From assembly GCA_020853135.1 (NCBI GenBank), contig JADYZO010000107.1, positions 62,001 through 126,000 of the forward strand: 64,000 nt of DNA, read 5' to 3'. The DNA comes from Gammaproteobacteria bacterium. Lineage in GTDB: Bacteria; Pseudomonadota; Gammaproteobacteria; Steroidobacterales; GCA-2729495. The position numbers were made by a program, and so were the translations under genes. Within the stretch, counting starts at the first letter, position 1, and each line of letters opens with the position of its first letter. This document shows positions 45,765 through 54,837 of the stretch, piece after piece. A model generated the notes under the pieces. It made no database searches and had not been told where the DNA came from. It was given only the letters and a program-made list of their open reading frames with translations.

Positions 45765-46706
45765 ATGAAAGATATTGATAAAAACGTCCTGATCCAGGCG
45801 CTGGAGCAGCTGCCCATTGGCACCCTGATCATCGATGCGCGCCAGGAGCACTGGCCCGTGGTCTACATGAATGCCATCGTCGGCCAGCTCGTCGGGCTGG
45901 ATACGGACAGCCTGCTCGGCTGTCCCTGGCGCGGCCTGCTGGTGGACCCGGAAGAACTGCTGCCCCAGCGCGAGCGCCTGCTCGGCAACCCCTCCCTCGT
46001 GGTGCGCCACCTGCGCCAGCGCTGGCAGTCGCGTTCGGGCGAGCCCGTGGACATGACCCTGCAGGTCTCGCCGCTGTTTGCCCGGCCCGGGCAGCCCGCG
46101 TACTGGCTGGTCACCGTCGATGCCGATCCGCGCGGCGGCGAGTCCTCCGGCGAGGACACGCTGCGCCTGGCGCTGCGCGATGCGCAGCTGCGGCTGCGGC
46201 AACTGGATCGCAGTGATGCCACCACGGGCCTGGCGAACCGCCAGAGTTTCCTCGAGGTGGTGCAGCGCGACTGGGCGATTGCCAGCCGCGAGCAGCGGCG
46301 CATCAGCGTCATCGTCTTCGAGGTCGATGCCTTCGACCGCTACCGGGACCTCTACGGCAGGCATGCCGCAGACTCCTGCCTGCGCAAGGTGGCGCATGCC
46401 ATCAACGGCTCGCTGCGCCGGGGCGGGGACGTGGCAGCCCGCCTGGCCGACAACCGGTTCGCGGTACTGGTGGGTGGCAGCGAGGAGGCGCAGGTGCGCC
46501 AGTTCGCCGAGCAGATCGCGCGCAAGGTCCGCCACCTGGCGATCCATCACCCGCGCTCGCCGGCTGGCCGCTACCTCACTGTCTCGGTGGGTGTCGGCAG
46601 CGAGGTTCCGCCAGGCGGGGCAGGCGAGAGCACGCTGCTGCAGAAGGCGGAAGCCGAACTCGCACGTCCGGCCAGCGCAGCCGGCCAGGTGCTCGGGGCG
46701 GGCTGA
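45765..46706 (+). CDS. PAS domain protein with degenerate GGDEF domain
   Basis: 313 residues. An N-terminal PAS-like domain (about 10-130, EQLPIGTLIIDA, VVYMNAIVGQL) is joined by a short helix to a GGDEF-type domain: DATTGLANRQSF opens it, and the position of GGDEF reads ADNRF (residues 228-232). The metal and GTP-binding acidic residues and the glycines are lost, so it should not make c-di-GMP; it may bind it or serve as a sensor or regulatory partner. The start codons (ATG AAA GAT ATT GAT AAA) are unusually AT-rich. It stands alone between a 190-base gap and a convergent csiV. Confidence 0.85.
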   Translation: MKDIDKNVLIQALEQLPIGTLIIDARQEHWPVVYMNAIVGQLVGLDTDSLLGCPWRGLLVDPEELLPQRERLLGNPSLVVRHLRQRWQSRSGEPVDMTLQVSPLFARPGQPAYWLVTVDADPRGGESSGEDTLRLALRDAQLRLRQLDRSDATTGLANRQSFLEVVQRDWAIASREQRRISVIVFEVDAFDRYRDLYGRHAADSCLRKVAHAINGSLRRGGDVAARLADNRFAVLVGGSEEAQVRQFAEQIARKVRHLAIHHPRSPAGRYLTVSVGVGSEVPPGGAGESTLLQKAEAELARPASAAGQVLGAG

Positions 46707-46721
46707 GGCGGACATCCGCTG

Positions 46722-46745
46722 GCGCGGGTCCCGCGGGGTCCGCGC
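46722..46745 (+). terminator. GC-rich hairpin between convergent genes
   Basis: GCGCGG (46722-46727) and CCGCGC (46740-46745) form a 6-bp stem around a loop that itself contains CCCGCGGG. It lies in the 49-base gap between the convergent PAS/GGDEF gene and csiV. No T-tract on either strand; a weak candidate for a shared terminator. Confidence 0.3.
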
Positions 46746-46755
46746 GCCTGTCGCG

Positions 46756-47388
46756 TCAGGACTCCTCGTCGGTGGCAGCCGCCGGGCCCTCGTCCCCGGT
46801 TCCGGCCGGTGCCTTCACCGCGATGATCACGCCGAATGCCGGATGGTCGAAATACTGCAGGGCGGTGCCGCGCAGCCGTCGGCCCTGGCGGATGCGCCAG
46901 TTCCCGCCCGCCGCCTCGCCGGCAGCGGACAGCGACACATCGACCAGCACATGCAGGTAGCGTTCGCGATAGAGGGTGAGCGCGCCGCTGAGTCCGGCCT
47001 GCAGCGCTGCCTCGGGCAGCGGCGTCGGCCGCGCCTGCGCCTGCGGCTCCACGGCCTGGGTCCAGCCGCCGTGATAGAGCAGCTGGTAGCCCGGCCCGCG
47101 GCGCAGGCGCGCGGCGAGGTTGCCGAGGCGCAAGGCCCCCGGGGCCAGCGGCGTGGTTTCGGTGGATGCGCCAGGGTCGGGGGCCGGGGCTGCCCGCGGC
47201 GCGAGTGGCGCAGGCACCTCCGGGGTATTGCCGCGCTGGTCGAGGTGGCGGAACACCACGATCTCCACCTCGTAGGCGCCGGCCATCGCGGACGCAGGCC
47301 ACAGCGCGGGTGACATCGCGAGCAGGGCGAGGAACAGGGTGCTCGCGCCGCGGCCGGCTGCGGTTCGGCGGTCTGGCATGGGCCTCAT
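46756..47388 (-). CDS. csiV: CsiV family periplasmic protein
   Basis: 210 residues with a signal peptide (cleavage near SAMAG) followed by YEVEIVVFRHLD, the recognisable start of the CsiV family (PF10972). CsiV was described in Vibrio cholerae as a chaperone for, or binder of, the chitin-signalling sensor ChiS; its wider role in gammaproteobacteria is unclear. The gene overlaps mfd by four bases (ATGA) on the minus strand and probably shares its transcript. Confidence 0.85.
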   Translation of the reverse strand: MRPMPDRRTAAGRGASTLFLALLAMSPALWPASAMAGAYEVEIVVFRHLDQRGNTPEVPAPLAPRAAPAPDPGASTETTPLAPGALRLGNLAARLRRGPGYQLLYHGGWTQAVEPQAQARPTPLPEAALQAGLSGALTLYRERYLHVLVDVSLSAAGEAAGGNWRIRQGRRLRGTALQYFDHPAFGVIIAVKAPAGTGDEGPAAATDEES

Positions 47389-50300
47389 GATGCCATGTCG
47401 GCCCGGCGGGCGGCAGCCGCACCGCCGCCTGCCGGCGTGGCCGCGAGTTGCGCCAGCAGGTGGCCGGCGTAGGCCAGCCGTTCTTCGGGTTCGTTCATCT
47501 GCGCACGGAAGACGAGCCGCTGGCGCGGGTCCAGGCGGAACTGCCTGGGGTCCGCGCCGATCAGGCGGACCAGCACCGCCGGGTCCACCTGCGTGGCCTG
47601 GGCGAATTCCACGCTCCCGCCGCCGCTGCCGGCCGTCAGGCGCGCGATGCCGAGCGCGCGGGCCTGCAGCCGCAGCCCGGCGATGCGCAGCAGGTTGGCC
47701 GTGGCCGGGGGCAGGTGGCCGAAGCGGTCCGCCAGTTCGCGCCCGAGTTCCGCCAGGGCGCCGGCGCCATCCGCATTGGCGATGCGCTTGTAGAGCACCA
47801 GGCGGAGGTGGATGTCGGGCAGGTACTCCTCGGGCAGCAAGGCCGGGACGTGCAGGTCGATCTCCGGACCGCGCCCGGCACCCTGTCCGGGATCGATCTC
47901 GATGCCCTTCTCCAGGGCCTGCACGGTGCGGGCCAGCATCTCGTTGTAGAGCGCGAAGCCGATTTCCTGGATCTGCCCGCTCTGGCCTTCGCCCAGCAAC
48001 TCCCCGGCGCCGCGGATCTCCAGATCATGGGTCGCGAGCAGGAAGCCGGCGCCGAGGTCCTCGAGCGCCTCCATCGCCTCCAGGCGCTGGCGCGCATCGG
48101 CCTGCAGCGCCTCGCGCGGCGGCGCCAGCAGGTAGGCGAAGGCCTGGTGGTGGGAGCGGCCGACCCGGCCCCGCAGCTGGTGCAGCTGCGCCAGGCCGAA
48201 CTGCTCGGCCTGGTCGATGATGATGGTGTTGGCGGTGGGCACGTCGAGTCCGCTCTCGATGATGGCGGTGCAGACGAGGATGTCGAAGCGGCGGTGGTAG
48301 AAATCGAGCATCACGCGCTCGAGTTCCCGCTCATGCATCTGGCCGTGGGCGACCTCCAGGCGCGCCTCGGGCATGATCTTCGCCACCTGCGCCGCCACCG
48401 CGCCGATGTCCTGGATGCGGTTGTGCACGAAATAGACCTGGCCGCCACGCTGCAGTTCGCGCAGGCAGGCTTCGCGGACCAGCTGCGCGCTCCAGGTGCT
48501 GAGGAAGGTCTTGATGGCCAGGCGCGATTCCGGCGGCGTGGTGATCAGCGAGAGCTGCCGCAGGTCGCCGAGCGCCATGTTGAGCGTGCGCGGGATGGGC
48601 GTGGCCGTCAGCGTGAGGATGTCCACCTCCGCGCGCAGGCCCTTGAGCTGTTCCTTGTGGCGCACGCCGAAGCGGTGTTCCTCGTCGATGATGACGAGGC
48701 CGAGGTTCCTGAAGGCCGCGTCCTTCTGCAGCAGGCGATGGGTGCCGATGACGATGTCGACCTGGCCCGCGGCGAGCCGTTGCAGCACCTGCCGGTGTTC
48801 CTGTGCGGTCCTGAAGCGCGAGAGCACTTCCACCGTCACCGGCCAGTCGGCGAAGCGGTCGGCGAAGGTCTCGTGGTGCTGCTGGGCCAGCAGCGTGGTC
48901 GGCACCAGCACGGCGACCTGGCGGCCACTGCTGACGGCGGCAAAGGCGGCGCGCAGGGCGACCTCGGTCTTGCCGAAGCCGACATCCCCGCACACCAGCC
49001 GGTCCATGGGCCGGGGGCTGGCGAGGTCCGCCAGCACCTGGTCGATCGCGCTGGCCTGGTCCTCGGTCAGCGTGAAGGGGAATCCGGCCGCAAAGGCCTC
49101 GTAGCCCTGCGGATCCAGCGCCGTGCTGTGGCCGGGCCGCGCGGCGCGCCGCGCGTAGAGTTCGAGCAGCTCGGCGGCCACGTCGCGGATCTTCTCGGCG
49201 GCACGCCGCCGCGCCTTCTGCCACTGGTCAGTGCCGAGGCGGTGGAGCGGCGCGAGTTCCGGGGCGGCGCCGCTGTAGCGCGACACCAGGTCGAGCGAGC
49301 TCACCGGGACGTGCAGCCGGTCGCCACCGGCGTACCCGATCGTGACGAACTCCGCGGCCGTGCCCTCGATGCTCATGCGGGTCAGGCCCACGTAACGGCC
49401 GACGCCGTGGTCGATGTGCACCACCGGGGCGCCGACCCGCAGGTCCGTGAGGTCGCTGACGACGGACTCCGGGTCCCGCCCGCGCCGCCGGCGCCGGCGC
49501 GGGCGCGCGGGCTGGCCGAACAGTTCCTGCTCGGCCAGCAGGGTGATGCCGGCATCGGGCAGATCGACGCCGCGTTCCAGGCTGGCGGTGGCCAGTCCCA
49601 CGCGGCGCGGGCTGGCGAGGAAGGCGGCCCAGTCACTGACCGGTTCCGGAGGCTCGCCCTGGCGCGTCAGCAGGTCGGCCAGCCACTCGCGGCGGCCGGG
49701 GGACTCCACGGCGAACAGCAGGCGCCCGGTGCCTGCGGCGAGAAAGCTGCCGAGCCGCTCGCCGGGGTCGGTCTCGCGTGCGTTGAGCAACAGCACGGGC
49801 GCGGCGGTCGCCGGCAGGCTGGTGCTGCCGGTCGCTGGCGGGAATGGCGCGGCAACTGTCTCGAGGTACACGAGCGGATGGGCGGCGAGGCGTTCAGCGT
49901 GCTCCGCGGGCGGGCAGTAGACTTCCGCGGGCTGCAGCAGGGGGCGCTCGCGGTCCGCGCCGAGCTGCTCGTGGCGTTCCCGGGCCTGTTGCCAGGCCTG
50001 CTCGAATGCGTCCCCGAGGTTGTCCGGGGCCACGACCAGCGTGTCGGCCGGCAGGTAGTCCCAGATCGTCGCCGTCGTCTCGAAGAACAGCGGCAGGTAG
50101 CTTTCCACGCCGGCGGGCCGGCGGCGTTCGGAGACCTCGCGGTAGATGACCGATTCGGCCGGGTTGCCCTCGAAGCGGCGCCGGTAGCGCTGGCGGAACT
50201 GGCGGATGGACTCGGTGTAGTTGGGCAGTTCACGGGCGGGCAGCGTGTCCAGCGCCGCGAGCGGGTCGCCGGAGAGCTGCGTGTCCGGGTCGAAGGTGCG

Positions 50301-50885
50301 GATGCTGTCGATGCCGTCGTCGAGGAAATCCACTCGCACCGGCAGCGCGTGGCCCGTCGGGAAGAAATCCACCAGCGAGCCGCGTACCGCGTAGTCGCCG
50401 GGCACGGACACCAGGCCCACGCGCGCATAGCCCGCCTGGTCGAGGTTCGCCTGGAAGCGCTCCAGGGTGAGGGCATCACCGGTGGCGATGCGCACGGTGT
50501 GCCGCTCCAGGTAGGACACCGGCGCCAGCCGGGGCAGCAGGGTCGTGGCAGCTGTCACCAGGACGCCGCTGCGCCGCTGGCGCAGTTCGCGCAGGATGCG
50601 CAGCCGCGCGGACACGAGGTCCTGGTGCGGGCTGAAGCTGTCGTAGGGCAGGATTTCGAGGTCGGGGAACACGTCCACCGGCAGCGTCCCGCCGGTGAAG
50701 AAGCGCAGCTGGGCTTCCAGCGTCTCGGCCTGCGCCAGGTTGCCGGTCACCACCAGCAGGGGATGACCGGCCGCCGCGAGTTCGGCGATGGCCAGGCCGG
50801 GGGCGCAGCCGGGCAGGCTGGCCCAGCGCTGCGGGGTGCCGGCGCGGGGCAACGGGTCGATGCGGGCAAGCAGGGCGCGCGCCAT
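47385..50885 (-). CDS. mfd: Transcription-repair coupling factor
   Basis: Displaces RNA polymerase stalled at DNA damage and recruits UvrA. 1166 residues: the N-terminal UvrB-like region (PYDSFSPHQDLVSARL), the RNA-polymerase-interacting domain (RVGAPVVHIDHGVGRYVG), the RecG-like helicase with GDVGFGKTE (Walker A), DEEHRFG (Walker B) and QLRGRVGRS, and the C-terminal domain. The ATG at 50885 starts MARALL; the frame is open to 50954 but the later start matches the family better. A huge open frame on the opposite strand is a shadow. Confidence 0.97.
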   Translation of the reverse strand: MARALLARIDPLPRAGTPQRWASLPGCAPGLAIAELAAAGHPLLVVTGNLAQAETLEAQLRFFTGGTLPVDVFPDLEILPYDSFSPHQDLVSARLRILRELRQRRSGVLVTAATTLLPRLAPVSYLERHTVRIATGDALTLERFQANLDQAGYARVGLVSVPGDYAVRGSLVDFFPTGHALPVRVDFLDDGIDSIRTFDPDTQLSGDPLAALDTLPARELPNYTESIRQFRQRYRRRFEGNPAESVIYREVSERRRPAGVESYLPLFFETTATIWDYLPADTLVVAPDNLGDAFEQAWQQARERHEQLGADRERPLLQPAEVYCPPAEHAERLAAHPLVYLETVAAPFPPATGSTSLPATAAPVLLLNARETDPGERLGSFLAAGTGRLLFAVESPGRREWLADLLTRQGEPPEPVSDWAAFLASPRRVGLATASLERGVDLPDAGITLLAEQELFGQPARPRRRRRRGRDPESVVSDLTDLRVGAPVVHIDHGVGRYVGLTRMSIEGTAAEFVTIGYAGGDRLHVPVSSLDLVSRYSGAAPELAPLHRLGTDQWQKARRRAAEKIRDVAAELLELYARRAARPGHSTALDPQGYEAFAAGFPFTLTEDQASAIDQVLADLASPRPMDRLVCGDVGFGKTEVALRAAFAAVSSGRQVAVLVPTTLLAQQHHETFADRFADWPVTVEVLSRFRTAQEHRQVLQRLAAGQVDIVIGTHRLLQKDAAFRNLGLVIIDEEHRFGVRHKEQLKGLRAEVDILTLTATPIPRTLNMALGDLRQLSLITTPPESRLAIKTFLSTWSAQLVREACLRELQRGGQVYFVHNRIQDIGAVAAQVAKIMPEARLEVAHGQMHERELERVMLDFYHRRFDILVCTAIIESGLDVPTANTIIIDQAEQFGLAQLHQLRGRVGRSHHQAFAYLLAPPREALQADARQRLEAMEALEDLGAGFLLATHDLEIRGAGELLGEGQSGQIQEIGFALYNEMLARTVQALEKGIEIDPGQGAGRGPEIDLHVPALLPEEYLPDIHLRLVLYKRIANADGAGALAELGRELADRFGHLPPATANLLRIAGLRLQARALGIARLTAGSGGGSVEFAQATQVDPAVLVRLIGADPRQFRLDPRQRLVFRAQMNEPEERLAYAGHLLAQLAATPAGGGAAAARRADMAS

Positions 50886-50912
50886 GGGCTCGGGATCCGG
50901 AAGGGGGGCGCG

Positions 50913-50921
50913 ATTATCACA
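50913..50921 (-). promoter_or_regulatory. Extended -10 element of mfd
   Basis: On the minus strand TGTGATAAT (TG-n-GATAAT) lies 28 bases before the mfd ATG, in the only AT-rich spot of the gap. No good -35 is seen, but extended -10 promoters do not need one. Confidence 0.4.
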
Positions 50922-50980
50922 CAGCGTACCGCGGCCGCTGCATGTGGCGGGCATGCTGCCGGGCGGTGCGCGGCCGGGCG

Positions 50981-51003
50981 GGCCAGCCCGGGGCAGGCTG
51001 GCC
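50981..51003 (-). terminator. Hairpin after the small periplasmic gene
   Basis: GGCCAGCC (50981-50988), 7-base loop, GGCTGGCC (50996-51003): a perfect 8-bp stem located 13 bases after the stop of the minus-strand gene at 51017. No U-tract follows. It separates that gene from mfd. Confidence 0.4.
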
Positions 51004-51016
51004 AGGGTGCGGCGGG

Positions 51017-51307
51017 TCAGCGGCGGCGGGGCACGGCGTCGATGACGTGGTCGTACTCGAAGAAGACGACGAAGTCCCCGTAGTCCCAGCGCGTGATGGG
51101 TGGCTGGCCCACCGGGGCCTGCTTCTCTGCGGGCTCACCCCAGCGGGTGGCCACCGCCTTCATGGTCATCCCGCGCAGGGGCCGCTCTGCTGCAGTGGCC
51201 CGGGCCTGTTCGATGCCCTGCATGATCAGGGTGTCGGCGTGTGCCATGCCGGCGATACCGGCCATGGCCAGGGTGGCGGCCAGCAACCTGCGGGAGCGTG
51301 TGCGCAT
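51017..51307 (-). CDS. Conserved small periplasmic protein next to mfd
   Basis: 96 residues with a signal peptide (RRLLAATLAMAGIAGMAHA, residues 5-23) and a short mature part containing RPLRGMTMKAVATRWG, PPITRWDYGDF and VFFEYDHVIDA. The pattern G-M-T/S, V, G-x-P followed by W-x-Y and an aromatic beta strand resembles the SmpA/BamE-type fold, but that is inference. I know similar unnamed proteins from Pseudomonas and Xanthomonas near mfd. The start at 51307 has AGAGG eight bases before; the upstream in-frame 29 codons are not conserved. An extended -10 (TGCTATAGT) lies at 51339-51347. Confidence 0.8.
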   Translation of the reverse strand: MRTRSRRLLAATLAMAGIAGMAHADTLIMQGIEQARATAAERPLRGMTMKAVATRWGEPAEKQAPVGQPPITRWDYGDFVVFFEYDHVIDAVPRRR

Positions 51308-51338
51308 CGTGATAACCTCTGCGGCCATCCAGCCGCGG

Positions 51339-51347
51339 ACTATAGCA
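51339..51347 (-). promoter_or_regulatory. Extended -10 promoter of the small periplasmic gene
   Basis: On the minus strand TGCTATAGT (TG-n-TATAGT) lies 32 bases upstream of the ATG at 51307. The -35 region is poor. It is divergent from the lolC promoter, with about 95 bases between. Confidence 0.4.
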
Positions 51348-51441
51348 CCGCACCGTAATGCAGAAAAACCGGCGGTTTCCTCAACCCGGTTCACATTATT
51401 CCGGCCGCGACGGCTGGCAGGCCGGCATCCCTGCGCAGCTT

Positions 51442-51470
51442 TTGTTGCATGACGGGAAGACGTGCATACT
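51442..51470 (+). promoter_or_regulatory. Sigma-70-type promoter of lolC
   Basis: TTGTTG (51442-51447), 17-base spacer, CATACT (51465-51470). The predicted start of transcription near 51477 leaves a leader of about 93 bases before the lolC GTG. It excludes the upstream in-frame GTG at 51462 as start. Confidence 0.5.
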
Positions 51471-51569
51471 GTGCGCCCTGCCAGGGAGGGTCCCCCATGC
51501 CACTGCGCGAATGCCGGTCGTGATCGCCCGCGCCGGCGCGCTGCGCATCCGGCGCCTGCGGGGCCTGCG

Positions 51570-52811
51570 GTGAGGCGGCCGGTCGCCGCCTACATCGGCC
51601 TGCGCTACCTGCGCAGCCAGCGGGCCAACCAGTTTGCCTCCTTCGTGACCCTGGCCTCCGCGCTGGGCGTGGCGCTGGGCGTCGCCGCGCTGATCGTCGT
51701 GCTCTCGGTCATGAACGGCTTCGGGGACGAGCTGCGCACGCGCCTCACCAGCGTCACCGGTCACGCCTGGGTGGGCGCCGACGGCGGGCTGGCCGACTGG
51801 CAGGCGCGGCGCGCGCAGCTGCTGGGCTTCCCCGGCATCACCGCCGCGGTGCCGGTCATCGAACTCGACGCGGTGCTGGGTCGTGGCCCGGCGCTGGCCG
51901 GCGCCATCGTCACCGGCACCGATCCGGCGCTCGAGGATGCGGCCTCGGCGCTGCGTGCCGGCATGCGTGCCGGAAGCCTCGATGCCCTGCAGCCGGGCAG
52001 CCGCGCCATCGTGCTCGGCGAGGCGCTCGCCGCCCGCATCGGCGCCCGCGTCGGGGACGCGGTCTCGGTGCTGGTGCCGACCAAGGACCGCGAGCATGGC
52101 CTGCAGTCGCGGCTGTGGCAGTTCACGGTCGCCGGCATCTTCGAGCTCGGCGTGAAGGACCACGACGGCACGCGGGCCTTCGTCAGTCTCGCGGATGCCG
52201 CCGCCATCGGCGGGCTGGGATCCAGGGTGGGCGGACTGCGCATCACGACGACCGACATTTTCGCCGCGCCGCAGATCATCCACGCCTGGGCGGCACGCCA
52301 CGGCAGCGGCCTCGTGGTGCGCGACTGGACGCAGGATCACGCCACCTACTTCCGCGCGGTCCGGCTCGAGAAGACCATGATGATGGTGCTGCTCTCGCTC
52401 ATCGTGGCCGTGGCCGCCTTCAACATCGTCGCCACCCTGGTGATGGTGGTCACGGACAAGCGTGGCAGCATCGCCATCCTGCGCACGCTGGGGTTCTCCC
52501 GTGGCGACATCGTGCGCGTGTTCGCCGTGCAGGGCGTGGCCATCGGCTGGCTCGGCGTGGCGGGTGGCGTCATGGCCGGCGCCGGCCTCGCCGCCAACAT
52601 CGGCGTGGTGGCGCCCGCGCTGGAGCGGCTGCTCGGCTTCCAGTTCATGCCGGCGGACGTGTACTACCTGACCTCACTGCCCGCCGACCTGCACTGGGAG
52701 GACGTGCTGGCGGTGAGCGTGGTGGCGCTGCTGATCACCGCGGTCGCAACGGTCTACCCGGCGGTCCGCGCAGCCGGCGTGGAACCTGCCGAAGTGCTGC
52801 GCTACGAGTAG
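51570..52811 (+). CDS. lolC: Lipoprotein-releasing ABC transporter permease LolC
   Basis: Inner-membrane component of LolCDE, which extracts mature lipoproteins and hands them to LolA. 413 residues with an N-terminal helix ([37 protein letters not shown]), a large periplasmic domain, and three C-terminal helices with the FtsX-like motif [21 protein letters not shown] 51570 starts VRRPVAAYIGLRYLRS, the family N-terminus. Which of the two permeases here equals E. coli LolC and which LolE is a guess from order. Confidence 0.93.
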   Translation: MRRPVAAYIGLRYLRSQRANQFASFVTLASALGVALGVAALIVVLSVMNGFGDELRTRLTSVTGHAWVGADGGLADWQARRAQLLGFPGITAAVPVIELDAVLGRGPALAGAIVTGTDPALEDAASALRAGMRAGSLDALQPGSRAIVLGEALAARIGARVGDAVSVLVPTKDREHGLQSRLWQFTVAGIFELGVKDHDGTRAFVSLADAAAIGGLGSRVGGLRITTTDIFAAPQIIHAWAARHGSGLVVRDWTQDHATYFRAVRLEKTMMMVLLSLIVAVAAFNIVATLVMVVTDKRGSIAILRTLGFSRGDIVRVFAVQGVAIGWLGVAGGVMAGAGLAANIGVVAPALERLLGFQFMPADVYYLTSLPADLHWEDVLAVSVVALLITAVATVYPAVRAAGVEPAEVLRYE

Positions 52812-52825
52812 GCCGGCCAGGCACC

Positions 52826-54073
52826 ATGTTGCGCCCCGTCGAGCTGGCCATCGCCCTGCGCTACGTCCGGTCGCGCAGCAGGAACCGCTTCGTCTCCTTC
52901 ATCTCGCTGATGTCGGTGGCCGGCATCGCGCTGGCCGTGGCCGTGCTGATCGCGGTGCTCTCGGCCATGAACGGCTTCGAGCACGAGGTGCGCGCGCGCA
53001 TCCTCGGCGTGCTCGCCCACGGGACCATCACGGGCCTCGACGGACGCATCACGGACTGGCGCCACCTCGAGCAGGTGGCGGCGGAGTATCCCGGCGTGCG
53101 GGCCAGCGCGCCGTTCGTGCGCGGCGAGGCCATGCTGGTGGGGGAGAGTGCGGTCAAGGGGGTGGAGGTGCGCGGCATCGACCCGGAGCGCGAGCTGGCC
53201 ACCGCGGCGCTCGGCAACCTGCTGCGGGCCGGGGACTTCCGCGCGCTCCAGCCCGGCGGATACGCCATCGTCATCGGCCAGGCGCTGGCGCAGCGGCTCG
53301 GCGTGGGCATGGGCGACCACGTGGTGATGCTGGTGCCCGAGGGCATGGCCACGCCCGCCGGGGTCGCGCCGCGCATGCGTCGCTTCCAGGTGGCGGGCAT
53401 CTTCCAGGCAGGCATGTACGAGTACGACAATGGCCTGGTCTTCACCAACATCAGCGATGCGGCGCGGCTGTTCCGCATGGGCGATGCCGTCAGCGGCATC
53501 CGCCTGGCCTTCGCCGAGCCGGCGCGGGCCGCGCAATCGGTGCTGGGCATCGCCCGCGCCTATGGTGGCGGTGTGTTCGTCAGCGACTGGACACGGGAGC
53601 ACGCCAATTTCTTCCGCTCCATCGAGCTGACCCGGAGCATCATGTTTGTCATCCTGCTGATGGTGGTGGGCGTGGCGGCCTTCAACATCGTGTCCACGCT
53701 GGTGATGGTGGTACGCGAGAAGCGGGGCGAGATCGCCATCCTGCGCACGCTGGGTGCGGCGCCCGGCGCAATCGTGCGCATCTTCATGGCCCAGGGCACG
53801 CTCATCGGCGTGGCCGGCACGCTGCTTGGGGTCGCACTCGGCGTCGCCGTGGCGGCCAACCTCGATGTGCTGGTGGCGCTGGTCGAGCGGCTGCTCGGCA
53901 TGAAGTTCCTGGCCCCCGACATCTACTTCATCAGCGACTTCCCGACCCGGCTCGAGTGGCCGGACGTGGCCGTCATCGGCGGCATCGCCCTGGGGCTGGC
54001 CTTCAGCTCCACGCTCTATCCCGCATGGCGTGGCGCGGCCCTGCCGCCCGCCGAGGCCCTGCGACATTACTGA
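52826..54073 (+). CDS. lolE: Lipoprotein-releasing ABC transporter permease LolE
   Basis: 415 residues, a paralogue of the preceding gene: same N-terminal [35 protein letters not shown] block, periplasmic domain and C-terminal helices with [18 protein letters not shown]. The ATG at 52826 follows the lolC stop by 14 bases. In E. coli the ATPase gene lolD lies between lolC and lolE; here the permeases are adjacent and lolD is last. Confidence 0.93.
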   Translation: MLRPVELAIALRYVRSRSRNRFVSFISLMSVAGIALAVAVLIAVLSAMNGFEHEVRARILGVLAHGTITGLDGRITDWRHLEQVAAEYPGVRASAPFVRGEAMLVGESAVKGVEVRGIDPERELATAALGNLLRAGDFRALQPGGYAIVIGQALAQRLGVGMGDHVVMLVPEGMATPAGVAPRMRRFQVAGIFQAGMYEYDNGLVFTNISDAARLFRMGDAVSGIRLAFAEPARAAQSVLGIARAYGGGVFVSDWTREHANFFRSIELTRSIMFVILLMVVGVAAFNIVSTLVMVVREKRGEIAILRTLGAAPGAIVRIFMAQGTLIGVAGTLLGVALGVAVAANLDVLVALVERLLGMKFLAPDIYFISDFPTRLEWPDVAVIGGIALGLAFSSTLYPAWRGAALPPAEALRHY

Positions 54074-54092
54074 ATACCCGACCGGAACAGGC

Positions 54093-54824
54093 ATGGACAG
54101 CATCGACACGCAACCCGCCGCCGATCCGCAGGCCGTCCCGCTGGCCTGCACGGGGCTGGAAAAGGAATTCCGCGAGGGCCCGGCCGTCGTGCAGGTGCTG
54201 CGCGGCGTGGACCTGCAGGTTGCCCGCGGCGAGCGCGTGGCCATCATCGGCGCGTCCGGCGCGGGCAAGACCACGCTGCTGCAGCTGCTGGGCGGGCTCG
54301 ACACACCCACGCGCGGGGCGGTCCAGGTGCTCGGCCGCGACATGGCGGCCCTCAACCAGGCCGAGCGCGGCTGGCTGCGCAACCGGTCGCTCGGTTTCGT
54401 CTACCAGTTCCACCACCTGCTGCCGGAGTTCACCGCGCTGGAGAACGTCGCCATGCCGCTGCTGCTGCGCCGCCTGCCGCTGGAACAGGTGGCGGCCGCG
54501 GCGGCCCGGCTGCTGGAACGGGTGGGGCTCGGTGCCCGCCTGCACCACAAGCCGGGCGAACTCTCCGGCGGTGAGCGCCAGCGGGTGGCCGTGGCGCGCG
54601 CGCTGGTGACCTCTCCGGCGGTGGTGCTGGCCGATGAGCCCACCGGCAATCTCGATCACCGCACCGGCGACCGGGTTTTCGGGCTGATGGTCGAGCTCAA
54701 TGCCGAGACCCGCACCAGCCTGGTGATCGTCACCCACGACCTGGCCCGGGCCCGCAGCATGGATCGCGTGCTGCAGATGGAGGATGGCCGCCTGCACGAT
54801 GTGAGCGGCGCGGTCACCGCCTGA
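54093..54824 (+). CDS. lolD: Lipoprotein-releasing ABC transporter ATP-binding protein LolD
   Basis: ATPase of LolCDE, 243 residues. Walker [11 protein letters not shown]-loop [16 protein letters not shown] (typical LolD), signature [15 protein letters not shown] and Walker [13 protein letters not shown]. The ATG at 54093 follows lolE by 19 bases. Confidence 0.96.
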   Translation: MDSIDTQPAADPQAVPLACTGLEKEFREGPAVVQVLRGVDLQVARGERVAIIGASGAGKTTLLQLLGGLDTPTRGAVQVLGRDMAALNQAERGWLRNRSLGFVYQFHHLLPEFTALENVAMPLLLRRLPLEQVAAAAARLLERVGLGARLHHKPGELSGGERQRVAVARALVTSPAVVLADEPTGNLDHRTGDRVFGLMVELNAETRTSLVIVTHDLARARSMDRVLQMEDGRLHDVSGAVTA

Positions 54825-54837
54825 GGCCGTCCGGCCA

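Noticed and set aside
47448-51083. A 1211-codon open frame on the plus strand opposite mfd
   Set aside because: It is the mirror of mfd in a GC-rich genome, where stop codons are rare in the third-position-aligned antisense frame. It shows no recognisable domain, while mfd has all its motifs.
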